Positions 33,370-42,096 of a stretch of 64,000 nt of DNA are shown here, one piece after another. Source of the stretch: JAUMWX01 sp023394215 (GTDB taxonomy: Bacteria; Bacillota; Clostridia; Tissierellales; Peptoniphilaceae); NCBI GenBank assembly GCA_050313995.1, contig JBNPMM010000001.1; one strand, 5' to 3'. Each line of letters starts with the position of its first letter. Within the stretch, counting starts at the first letter, position 1. The notes under the pieces were generated by a model that was given only the letters and a program-made list of their open reading frames with translations, was not told where the DNA came from and ran no database searches. The position numbers and the translations under genes are program-made.

Positions 33370-36015
33370 TTAGCCTAATTTATTGTTAACATCTTTCAAA
33401 CTATTTTCTATCTCTACAAGCATCAAACTATACTTTTCAAATTTCGCCTTTTCCTCATCAACAAGCTTCTGAGGTGCTTTTGAAGTAAATTTTTCATTTT
33501 CAAGCTTACCCTTTGCTCTGGCTATTTCGGATTCAATCTTCTTCTTTTCATCTTCAAGCCTTGCCTTTTCCTTTGCATAGTCTATAAGCCCGTCAAGAGA
33601 AAGGTAAAGTTTATAACCTTCCATAACCATAACCGCTGCATCGCTGTCTAAATTATCCTGTTCTAAGAACTTAACTTCCTTTACAGATGCCAATGATACA
33701 AGATTATAAGATAAGTCTCTGAATATTTTCCTTACTGATTCATCTTCCGTAAACATAAATATTTCAGCCTTCTTTGTATTAGGAATATTTAACTCAAGTC
33801 TTTGAGCCCTTATGGCCTTTATACTTTCTATCATCATAGAAATAGCCTTTTCTTCCCATTCATAATTTTCTTCTTCAAGATACAAAGGATAGTCAGCCTC
33901 TATTATCATGCCTTTTTTATTTGGTAAATAAGAATATATCTCCTCAGTTATAAACGGCATAAAAGGATGCAAAAGTTTCAAAATCTTTTCCAAAGAATAA
34001 AGCAAACTTGCCATGGCTGCATCTTTTTTAGCTTCATCCTCTCCGTAAAGCCTGTTCTTTACAAGTTCTATATACCAGTCACAATATTCGAACCAAATAA
34101 ATTCATAAAGACTGCTTGCAGCTATACCTATTTCGTATTGATCCAAAAGTCTGTTTACTTCATTACTTACGGCATTAAGTCTTGAAATTATCCACTTATC
34201 CTCTATTTCAAGCCTATCCTTATCAAAACTGTAAGTTTTATTGTCATCAATATTCATAAAGATGAATCTTGAAGCATTCCAAATCTTATTGGCAAAATTT
34301 CTATTTGCCTCAACCTTCTTGTCTATATACCTCATATCATTTCCTGGTGTATTTCCGGAAACAAGATTAAACCTAAGAGCATCCGCCCCGTATTTTTTTA
34401 TTTCAAGGAGAGGATCTATCCCATTTCCAAGGGACTTACTCATCTTTCTTCCAAGCTCATCCCTTACAATTCCGTTTAGGTATACGGTATCAAATGGAAG
34501 TTTTCCCGTGTTATGAAGGGATGAGAACACCATTCTGATTACCCAGAAGAATATAATATCATAGCCAGTCATAAGGACATTTGTAGGGAAGAAATACTTG
34601 AAATCTTCCGTAGCCTCAGGCCAACCAAGTGTAGAAAATGGCCATAAAGCTGAAGAAAACCATGTATCAAGCGTATCTTCATCTTGTTCAAATCTTTCGG
34701 ATCCACAATCTGGACACCTGTCCGGCATTTCCCTTGCAACAAACATCTTGCCGCAGGACTTACAATAATAAACAGGAAGTCTATGACCCCACCATAATTG
34801 TCTTGATATATTCCAATCCCTTATATTTTCCAACCAATTTTGATAAATCTTTCCGAATCTTTCAGGAATAATTTTCAAATCCCCATTTAAATAAGCATCA
34901 AGGGCAGGTTTAGCCAAATCCTTCATAGCAACAAACCACTGCTCTGAAACAAGGGGTTCTATAATAGTATGGCATCTTTCACAATGTCCAACTGCATGGT
35001 CATGGTCCTCAACCCTATTTAAAAATCCTTCTTCCTTAAGTCTTGCTACTATGAGCTTTCTTGCTTCAAACCTGTCAAGCCCTGAAAATTCTCCATAACC
35101 ATCGGCTATGGTAGCATCATTTTTTATAACCTGACATTGTCCTAAATTGTGCCTCTTACCAAGTTCAAAGTCATTCGGGTCATGAGAAGGAGTTATCTTT
35201 ACACACCCTGTACCGAATTCCATATCGACATAGTCATCTGCAATTAAAGGGATCTCCCTTCCCACTATAGGAAGTATAAGTATTTTTCCAACCAATTCCC
35301 TATATCTTTCATCAACCGGATTTACCGCTACAGCCAAGTCACCAAGCATAGTTTCCGGTCTGGTGGTAGCAATGGTAATATAGCCGGAGCCGTCTTTAAA
35401 AGGATAATTTATATGCCATAGATGCCCCTTTGTATCCATATGCTCAACTTCCGCATCGGAGATGGTCGTATCACATGAAGGGCAATAGTTTAAAATCCTT
35501 TCCCCCTTGTAGATAAGCCCCTCTTCAAACATCTTTACAAATACTTCTATTACCGCATCCGAAAGTCTGTCATCCAAGGTAAATGCCTCTCTTGACCAAT
35601 CGCAAGAAACTCCCAACTTTCTCAATTGCTTCTTAATGTTTCCCCCATACTCATGGGTCCAATCCCAGGCTTCTTTCAAAAAACCGTCTCTTCCAAGTTC
35701 TTCTTTTGATTTTCCTTCATTTCTGATTTTTTCAACTACCTTGGCTTCGGTCGAAATGCTGGCATGATCCGTCCCGGGTACCCAAAGAGCTGAAAACCCG
35801 CTCATCCTCTTCCATCTTATCATTATATCTTGTAGGGTATTATTTAAGGCATGTCCCATATGCAAGTTTCCCGTTACATTTGGTGGCGGCATAACTATAG
35901 TAAAAGGTTTTTTACTATGGTCTATCTTTGCGGTAAAATATCCGCCTTCTTCCCATTCCTTGTATATCCTATCTTCAAAAATTTGTGGATTATAGTTTTT
36001 TTCTAAATTTTTCAT
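33370..36015 (-). CDS. valS: valyl-tRNA synthetase
   Basis: An 881-residue class I synthetase. HIGH motif in PPPNVTGNLHMGHALNN, editing domain with TTRPETMLGDLAVAV, KMSKS in GRKMSKSLGNGIDP, anticodon domain and a C-terminal coiled coil (residues about 815-880). The zinc-type cysteines CKSCGKMF and CPDCG lie in the middle. ATG 36015 follows TAGGAGACAAA; an upstream extension is not needed. A strong promoter lies about 50 bases upstream; no valine T-box is visible. Heads valS-hpt-methyltransferase. Confidence 0.97.
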   Translation of the reverse strand: MKNLEKNYNPQIFEDRIYKEWEEGGYFTAKIDHSKKPFTIVMPPPNVTGNLHMGHALNNTLQDIMIRWKRMSGFSALWVPGTDHASISTEAKVVEKIRNEGKSKEELGRDGFLKEAWDWTHEYGGNIKKQLRKLGVSCDWSREAFTLDDRLSDAVIEVFVKMFEEGLIYKGERILNYCPSCDTTISDAEVEHMDTKGHLWHINYPFKDGSGYITIATTRPETMLGDLAVAVNPVDERYRELVGKILILPIVGREIPLIADDYVDMEFGTGCVKITPSHDPNDFELGKRHNLGQCQVIKNDATIADGYGEFSGLDRFEARKLIVARLKEEGFLNRVEDHDHAVGHCERCHTIIEPLVSEQWFVAMKDLAKPALDAYLNGDLKIIPERFGKIYQNWLENIRDWNISRQLWWGHRLPVYYCKSCGKMFVAREMPDRCPDCGSERFEQDEDTLDTWFSSALWPFSTLGWPEATEDFKYFFPTNVLMTGYDIIFFWVIRMVFSSLHNTGKLPFDTVYLNGIVRDELGRKMSKSLGNGIDPLLEIKKYGADALRFNLVSGNTPGNDMRYIDKKVEANRNFANKIWNASRFIFMNIDDNKTYSFDKDRLEIEDKWIISRLNAVSNEVNRLLDQYEIGIAASSLYEFIWFEYCDWYIELVKNRLYGEDEAKKDAAMASLLYSLEKILKLLHPFMPFITEEIYSYLPNKKGMIIEADYPLYLEEENYEWEEKAISMMIESIKAIRAQRLELNIPNTKKAEIFMFTEDESVRKIFRDLSYNLVSLASVKEVKFLEQDNLDSDAAVMVMEGYKLYLSLDGLIDYAKEKARLEDEKKKIESEIARAKGKLENEKFTSKAPQKLVDEEKAKFEKYSLMLVEIENSLKDVNNKLG

Positions 36016-36066
36016 TTTGTCTCCTAAAACAAAAAAGCCCTTAAGAGCCTGCACGTTATTTACTAA

Positions 36067-36095
36067 ATTATAGTAAATAAGGGCTTTTTAGTCAA
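36067..36095 (-). promoter_or_regulatory. sigma-A promoter of valS, embedded in an inverted repeat
   Basis: Minus strand TTGACT (36090-36095), 17-bp spacer, TATAAT (36067-36072), a near-consensus promoter. It lies inside an inverted repeat (AAAAAGCCCTTA ... TAAGGGCTTTTT, 36030-36089) and the -10 box is at the centre of a smaller palindrome, TTTACTATAATTTAGTAAA. Confidence 0.8.
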
Positions 36096-36243
36096 GAAAT
36101 CTAATCCTTCTCGTATATTTAAAAATTTTTTCAAAATTTAACTTTAAAATTCCATATTTTAATTAATTTATGTGTTAAGAATTGATATTAAAACGGCTTT
36201 TGATATAATAAAAGAGTACACTAAAAGATAGTTAGGAGACTTT

Positions 36244-37026
36244 ATGCAAGATAATAAAATATGGATATTTTCCGATAGGCAGTCGGAAAGTTTAACAAAC
36301 ATATTGATAAACAACCTGTTCAGTTTGGGTCTTGCTGATGACTTGGTATTTTGCGATTATATCGAGGATTTGGACAGTCTTAAAGAATTAAAACTTATGG
36401 ATGAAAAACAAATCATATACTTTGTCTTCGAAAACAGGGAAATGGCTTCTTTTATTGTTGAAAAATGCCGAGAACTCGGTATAAAATATTTTGACGTCTA
36501 TAACATATTGTTTGGATTTTTAAGGTCTATGATTTCAGGTATATCAGAGGGTAAAGAAATAGGTAAGTTGGTTGAAATCAGTAAAAAGAAATTTGTAGAA
36601 TTTGCAATCAACAATGATGACGGGAAAAATCCGTCAGCCATCAAGGAAGCTGACTTTGTGATTGTCGGTATATCAAGAACAACAAAGACTCCGCTGTCAA
36701 TCTATATGTCTAATCAAGGTTTTAAAGTTGCAAACGTTCCCCTTGTTCCGGAATTGGATATTCCCGAGGAACTCTTTGATATAGACAAAAATAAAATTAT
36801 CGCTCTGACAATGAGCTTAGAAAGGCTTGAAGCCATCAGAAAAGAAAGGCTCAAAAGTTTGGGACTTCCTAAAGATGCCGTTTATGCCAGCTTGGAAAGA
36901 ATTAAAGAAGAACTTAACTACGCTGAGCATGTAATAAAAAAACTTGGGTGTCATTCCATCGACGTTTCCTATATATCCATAGAAGAAACTGCCGATGTAA
37001 TTAAAAATATGATACATAAATTTTGA
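36244..37026 (+). CDS. PPDK regulatory protein (bifunctional kinase/phosphorylase)
   Basis: A 260-residue DUF299 family protein. It phosphorylates the active-site threonine of pyruvate phosphate dikinase with ADP and removes it with phosphate. The nucleotide loop is in IVGISRTTKTPLSIYM (about residue 141), followed by the family block VANVPLVPELDIPEELFDID and LTMSLERLEAIRKERLKSLG. It is immediately upstream of ppdK (12 bases), which supports that target over PEP synthase. Start ATG follows TTAGGAGAC. Confidence 0.93.
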   Translation: MQDNKIWIFSDRQSESLTNILINNLFSLGLADDLVFCDYIEDLDSLKELKLMDEKQIIYFVFENREMASFIVEKCRELGIKYFDVYNILFGFLRSMISGISEGKEIGKLVEISKKKFVEFAINNDDGKNPSAIKEADFVIVGISRTTKTPLSIYMSNQGFKVANVPLVPELDIPEELFDIDKNKIIALTMSLERLEAIRKERLKSLGLPKDAVYASLERIKEELNYAEHVIKKLGCHSIDVSYISIEETADVIKNMIHKF

Positions 37027-37038
37027 AAGGGGTAAAAA

Positions 37039-39660
37039 ATGGAAAAGAAATACGTTTATGGTTTCGAAGAAGGCAATAAAGACATGAGAAGCCTTCTTGG
37101 CGGTAAGGGTGCCAATCTTGCCGAAATGACTAAGATTGGTGTTAACGTACCTTATGGTTTTACTGTTACTACTGAGGCTTGTAACAGATATTACGATGAA
37201 AACAAAAGAATTTGGCCTGAGCTTGTTAGCGAAGTTAAGGCACATCTTGCGACAACTGAAGAAAAGCTTGGTAAAAAGTTCGGAGATAACACAAATCCTC
37301 TACTATTCTCAGTTCGTTCAGGTGCAGTTTTCTCAATGCCCGGTATGATGGATACAATCTTAAACTTGGGTATCAACGATATAGCAGTTGAAGCTATAGC
37401 AAAAAATACAAATAACGAAAGATTTGCCTACGATTCATACAGAAGATTTATTCAAATGTTTGCCGATGTAGCAATGGGTATAGACAAAGAAAACTTTGAA
37501 AAAATTCTTGAAGCTAAGAAAGAAGAAATCGGTGTTCATCTTGATAGTGAACTTGATGCAGCCGCTCTTAAAGATGTAGTTGCAAGATATAAAAATGCTT
37601 ATAAGGAACTAAAGGGCGAAGATTTCCCTCAAGATCCTGAAGCTCAACTTTTTGCTGCCATAGAAGCGGTATTTGCTTCTTGGAACAATGACAGGGCTAT
37701 CCTATATAGAAAAATGAACGATATCCCTCACAATCTTGGTACAGCTGTAAACGTTCAATCCATGGTATTCGGTAACATGGGTGAGACATCCGGTACAGGC
37801 GTTGCTTTCTCAAGAAACCCTGCAACAGGTGAAAATAAACTGTTCGGTGAATATCTGATGAATGCTCAAGGTGAAGACGTGGTAGCCGGTATCAGAACTC
37901 CAAGCCCTATAGATCACCTAAAAGAACAAATGCCTGAAGTATACAAAGAATTCCATGATACTGCAAAGAAGCTTGAAAATCACTACAGAGATATGCAAGA
38001 TTTAGAATTTACTATAGAAAACGGAAGATTGTTCCTACTTCAAACAAGAAACGGTAAAAGAACTGCGGAAGCTGCTGTTAACGTAGCTGTGGACTTGGTA
38101 AAAGAAGGGCTTAGAACAAAGGAAGAAGCCTTATTAATGGTTGAGCCTAACTCATTAGATCAATTATTGCACCCTACTTTCTCCAAAGAAGCACTTAAGA
38201 GTGCCGTAGTTTTAACTAAGGGTCTTAACGCTTCTCCAGGTGCGGCTACAGGTTACATCTCATTTGATGCTAAAGAAGCTACACAAAGAACAGCTAAGGG
38301 CGAATCAGTTATCTTAGTAAGAACCGAAACTTCTCCTGAAGACTTGGAAGGTATGGTATCAGCTAAGGGTATCTTAACAGCTCGTGGAGGTATGACTTCT
38401 CACGCTGCCGTAGTTGCTCGTGGTATGGGTAAATGTTGTGTAGCAGGTGCCCATGAAATTCAAGTAAATGCAGAAGCAAGAACTGTTACAGTAAACGGCA
38501 AGGTTCTTACAGATAAAGATATGATTTCCCTTGACGGTACAAGCGGTATTGTTTACCAAGGAAAAATTGAAACTCAAGATCCTCAACTTTCAGGAAACTT
38601 TGCAACATTTATTTCTTGGGCTGACGAAATAAGACGTCTAAAAGTTAGAACAAATGCCGATACTCCAAGAGATTCTCAACAAGCAGTTGACCTTGGTGCT
38701 GAAGGTATAGGTCTATGCCGTACAGAGCATATGTTCTTTGCTTCAGACAGAATCACAGCTGTAAGAGAAATGATTCTTTCAAAAACACTTGAACAAAGAG
38801 AAAAAGCCCTTGCTAAGATTGAACCTATGCAAGAAGGCGACTTCTATGAAATATATAAGGTAATGGGCGAAAGACCTGTAACTGTTCGTCTACTTGATCC
38901 GCCTCTACACGAATTCGTTCCTCATACTGAAGAAGAAATCGCTGTTGTAGCTAAGGAACTTGGGGTAAGCGTTGAAGAGTTGAAGCTTGTAATAGATTCG
39001 TTGCATGAAGTTAACCCTATGCTTGGTCACAGAGGTCTAAGACTTGCCGTTACTTTCCCTGAAATCTACAAAATGCAAGTTAGAGCAATCACTAAGGCAG
39101 CTTTAAGAATAAAGGCTGAAGGGGTAAATATCGTTCCTGAAATAATGATTCCACTTTCCGGAGATCCAAAGGAACTTAAGGTTGTTAAAGATTCAATGGT
39201 TGAAGAAATAGAAAAAGTTTTGGCTGAAAACAAGGCTGAACTTAAGTACCTACTTGGTACCATGATAGAAATCCCAAGAGCTGCCCTATTGGCAGATGAA
39301 ATTGCCGAAGAAGCTGAATTCTTCTCATTCGGTACAAACGACCTTACTCAAATGACTTACGGCTTCTCAAGAGATGATGCCGGCAAATTCCTAACTCAAT
39401 ATGTTGAAGACGGTATATTTGAAAAAGATCCTTTCCAAGTATTGGATCAAAAGGGTGTTGGTAAGTTGATGAAGATGGCTGTTGAACTTGGTAAATCTAC
39501 AAGACCTGATATCAAATTAGGTATCTGTGGAGAACACGGTGGAGAACCTAATACAGTTGAATTCTGCCATAACATAGGTCTAAACTATGTTTCATGCTCA
39601 CCATTCAGAGTTCCTATAGCAAGACTTGCTGCTGCACAGGCTGTTATTAAGAGCAAATAA
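37039..39660 (+). CDS. ppdK: pyruvate, phosphate dikinase
   Basis: An 873-residue enzyme interconverting pyruvate + ATP + Pi with PEP + AMP + PPi, common in anaerobes using PPi-linked glycolysis. The phosphohistidine is His455 and the regulated threonine Thr453 in GGMTSHAAVVARGMGKCC. The N-terminal ATP-grasp domain contains LGGKGANLAEMTKIGVNVP and QTRNGKRTAEAAV; the C-terminal PEP domain contains AEGIGLCRTEHMFF, SFGTNDLTQMTYGFSRDDAG and the catalytic cysteine GICGEHGG. Its codon use looks strongly biased, as in highly expressed genes. Confidence 0.98.
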   Translation: MEKKYVYGFEEGNKDMRSLLGGKGANLAEMTKIGVNVPYGFTVTTEACNRYYDENKRIWPELVSEVKAHLATTEEKLGKKFGDNTNPLLFSVRSGAVFSMPGMMDTILNLGINDIAVEAIAKNTNNERFAYDSYRRFIQMFADVAMGIDKENFEKILEAKKEEIGVHLDSELDAAALKDVVARYKNAYKELKGEDFPQDPEAQLFAAIEAVFASWNNDRAILYRKMNDIPHNLGTAVNVQSMVFGNMGETSGTGVAFSRNPATGENKLFGEYLMNAQGEDVVAGIRTPSPIDHLKEQMPEVYKEFHDTAKKLENHYRDMQDLEFTIENGRLFLLQTRNGKRTAEAAVNVAVDLVKEGLRTKEEALLMVEPNSLDQLLHPTFSKEALKSAVVLTKGLNASPGAATGYISFDAKEATQRTAKGESVILVRTETSPEDLEGMVSAKGILTARGGMTSHAAVVARGMGKCCVAGAHEIQVNAEARTVTVNGKVLTDKDMISLDGTSGIVYQGKIETQDPQLSGNFATFISWADEIRRLKVRTNADTPRDSQQAVDLGAEGIGLCRTEHMFFASDRITAVREMILSKTLEQREKALAKIEPMQEGDFYEIYKVMGERPVTVRLLDPPLHEFVPHTEEEIAVVAKELGVSVEELKLVIDSLHEVNPMLGHRGLRLAVTFPEIYKMQVRAITKAALRIKAEGVNIVPEIMIPLSGDPKELKVVKDSMVEEIEKVLAENKAELKYLLGTMIEIPRAALLADEIAEEAEFFSFGTNDLTQMTYGFSRDDAGKFLTQYVEDGIFEKDPFQVLDQKGVGKLMKMAVELGKSTRPDIKLGICGEHGGEPNTVEFCHNIGLNYVSCSPFRVPIARLAAAQAVIKSK

Positions 39661-39681
39661 TAAAAATATCATATAAAATTA

Positions 39682-39707
39682 GAGGGCTACGATTAGCCCT
39701 CTTTTTT
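39682..39707 (+). terminator. terminator of ppdK
   Basis: GAGGGCTA-CGAT-TAGCCCTC followed by TTTTTT. The next 200 bases (to 39916) hold only AT-rich DNA with no gene I can see. Confidence 0.95.
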
Positions 39708-39916
39708 AGATATAAACATATTTAAACTTATTTTGCCATAAAACTTATCCCTACATATTTTTATTTACAAAAATTTTCTAAGCCCCTATAATTAATGTAT
39801 AAGATTACTATAAACGACTAATTATTATCCTGTACTATGCTATTCAAGTTTTATAATTTAAACAAAAAAATGTATAATTAGATAAAAATGGCATAGTATA
39901 AATAAAGAGCTTTGGA

Positions 39917-40354
39917 TTATGATATCGAAGCCCTTTGACGTTTATATGCCAAAATATTATATACAAGTATATATAGAAAAACAAAATTTACGCCCAAACT
40001 TATAAAATAATAAGACGCTTGAGGAGTATTTGTTCCAACCCCGGCTAAATCTTCATAAAGCCTGCCATTTGACTCAAACACCTCTACTTCATTGCCAATA
40101 TAATAGGAATATCCATTTTTTACATTCTCCAATTTTTTAGCTTCCCCTTCATGAAACACCGTGATTTTATATTCGGTCCTATAATTACCCTTACTTGGTC
40201 CAACGAGTTCTACATCGCTAACAAGAACCTTTACTTTTTTATAATCAAGCTTTTTTTCAATAACACCTGACCACAGCAAAATTGAAAAGAATATGCCTAC
40301 AAGCAAAAATAAAGCACTGAAATATATTCCTCTTTTGTAGTTTTTCCTGTACAT
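39917..40354 (-). CDS. small membrane protein, DUF3592-like
   Basis: A 145-residue protein with two membrane helices (residues about 10-30, IYFSALFLLVGIFFSILLW, and about 115-136, YYFISLGVNFVFLYILVYN) enclosing a soluble beta-rich domain (VLVSDVELVGPSKGNYRTEY, YYIGNEVEVFESNGRLYED). This arrangement is like DUF3592 proteins, whose function is unknown. The start follows AAGGAGACAG. Not obviously linked to its neighbours. Confidence 0.65.
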   Translation of the reverse strand: MYRKNYKRGIYFSALFLLVGIFFSILLWSGVIEKKLDYKKVKVLVSDVELVGPSKGNYRTEYKITVFHEGEAKKLENVKNGYSYYIGNEVEVFESNGRLYEDLAGVGTNTPQASYYFISLGVNFVFLYILVYNILAYKRQRASIS

Positions 40355-40507
40355 TCTGTCTCCTTTATAAGTTGCAATAATATTAAAATTATCTTAGTTT
40401 TATATCTGCCAAAAACTTAAAATAATCTCATCAAAATCCTTAGAGCCATACAAAGTCATAAACTGAGATATTTTTCATCCACCCCTATATAACCTGTAAA
40501 TATATTA

Positions 40508-40550
40508 ATAAAATACCTATTGAAAAACAAGTACTTCCAATAGGCATTTA
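40508..40550 (-). terminator. terminator of CAP-domain protein gene
   Basis: Minus strand GCCTATTGGAAG ... CAATAGG followed by TATTTTATT, immediately after the stop codon. Confidence 0.7.
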
Positions 40551-40561
40551 TAATATTATGT

Positions 40562-42073
40562 TTATTTCGGAACAGCTATTTCAAAATCGAAAATTCCCTT
40601 CCAACCGAAGGCGCCTTGACCCTGTATGATTTTTTGACTACTTGCCGCAAGAGATTGAACGCCTCCAAATTGCTGCCCTCCAATAACTTCAGCAGCTCCA
40701 AACACAGTATAACTCGGATTGATAATTGTTACTAAATGTCCGTTTTGACTGTTTGTTTCTCCATTTGCATCAATTAAAGCCTGAAGCTCCCCATAAGTCC
40801 AACCATAAAAAGCAGATTCATAATCAGGATACCATGCTAAATTTTCTGCAAAACCATAAATCTTACCTTCAATATCAACCGCTGAAAATATATCCTCACC
40901 TGTAGCTCTCATGTGAGCAATATTCTTATGATAAGCAGTTTCAACAGCCCTTTGAATAGCAATTCTTTCCAAGCTTGTATCCCAATTTATTGAATTAACA
41001 TATTCTTCTTTAGTATTATAGCCCGCTTCTTTTGCAACTTCTCTTAATGTACGCCCAAACAAAGGCACATTTTTATCATACATTTCAGCCCTTACAATTT
41101 TTATAAGCTCGATTGATTGATTTCTGACCGAATTTGAATCAATTTTGGCCTTTACCCTGATTACCTTGGTATCATATGGATACTGACTTAAAACAATTCC
41201 GGTCTGTGAAGATACATTTGGTGTTCTTAAATAATTTATCCCTTCATAAGAAAAATTATACCACTTACCGTCTATATATTGTCTGCCTGTTACTCTTGTA
41301 CCGGAACCTTTTCTGAAATAATACCATTTATTATCGATATATTGCCAGCCTTCAGCCCTCGTACCCGTGTTTTCTCTCAAATAATACCAATTTCCGTCAA
41401 TATATTGAAAGCCTGTAGCTAAAGTGCCGCTACCTAATCTAAAATATCTCCAAGCTCCATCTATATATTGCCAACCCTCAACTCTCGAACCGCTTGTTCT
41501 CCTAAAAAAATATTTTTGACCATTTTCCGGATCCGTCCACCAACCTTTATAATATCCGGTACCTGGTCCCTTGGTTGACAACCAGACCCCATTTCCTTGC
41601 TTATAAAACTGTTCTATGGATTGTCCGTAGTAAAAATATTTCCAGGCATAGCTTCCATCATTGTTCTTAACCCATGCCCAATCTTTTTGTACGCTTGTAC
41701 CGTCTTCTCTGAAATATCTCCAGGCTTCATCTATATATTGCCAGCCTACTACCATTGTCCCGCTGTCAAGCCTGAAATAATATATTGGGCCATCACTCCA
41801 ATTTTCACTCCACCAGCCCTTTTGGTAGCCGAAATAAGGGTCGGACATCCATGTTTTCCCATTTTCCGTATAAAATCTTTCCTCGGGTTCCCCATCTTTA
41901 TTATAGTACATCCAAATTTTACCTGCTGACGGATTTGCTAAAGGCTCCGCATAAACCCACTTATCTACAGGATATTCTTCAGTTTCACTCGCCAAAATAC
42001 TTGAAGGAAAAAACAAAAACGATAAAGAAGTTATAAATATAAAATACGCAATCTTTCTTATATTAATTTTCAT
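40562..42073 (-). CDS. secreted cell-wall-binding repeat protein with CAP domain
   Basis: A 503-residue surface protein. A signal peptide (IAYFIFITSLSFLFFPSSILA) is followed by about ten cell-wall/glucan-binding repeats of roughly 20 residues (GWQYIDGAWRYF, GWQYIDNKWYYFRKGSGTR), residues about 35-265. The C-terminal part (about 300-500) is a CAP/SCP domain: AIQRAVETAYHKNIAHMRA, FAENLAWYP, SQNGHLVTIINPSYTVFGAA. CAP proteins in bacteria are extracellular and of diverse, often unknown, activity. The repeats resemble choline-binding repeats, but ligand is not shown. The N-terminal two thirds is paralogous to the gene just upstream. Confidence 0.88.
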   Translation of the reverse strand: MKINIRKIAYFIFITSLSFLFFPSSILASETEEYPVDKWVYAEPLANPSAGKIWMYYNKDGEPEERFYTENGKTWMSDPYFGYQKGWWSENWSDGPIYYFRLDSGTMVVGWQYIDEAWRYFREDGTSVQKDWAWVKNNDGSYAWKYFYYGQSIEQFYKQGNGVWLSTKGPGTGYYKGWWTDPENGQKYFFRRTSGSRVEGWQYIDGAWRYFRLGSGTLATGFQYIDGNWYYLRENTGTRAEGWQYIDNKWYYFRKGSGTRVTGRQYIDGKWYNFSYEGINYLRTPNVSSQTGIVLSQYPYDTKVIRVKAKIDSNSVRNQSIELIKIVRAEMYDKNVPLFGRTLREVAKEAGYNTKEEYVNSINWDTSLERIAIQRAVETAYHKNIAHMRATGEDIFSAVDIEGKIYGFAENLAWYPDYESAFYGWTYGELQALIDANGETNSQNGHLVTIINPSYTVFGAAEVIGGQQFGGVQSLAASSQKIIQGQGAFGWKGIFDFEIAVPK

Positions 42074-42096
42074 AAGAATCCTCTTAATATATATTT

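Noticed and set aside
36022..36089. Inverted repeat upstream of valS read as an attenuator or T-box terminator
   Set aside because: A near-consensus promoter (TTGACT-17-TATAAT) lies inside the repeat, so the left arm would not be transcribed and the RNA hairpin cannot form in the valS mRNA. No T-box consensus is present.
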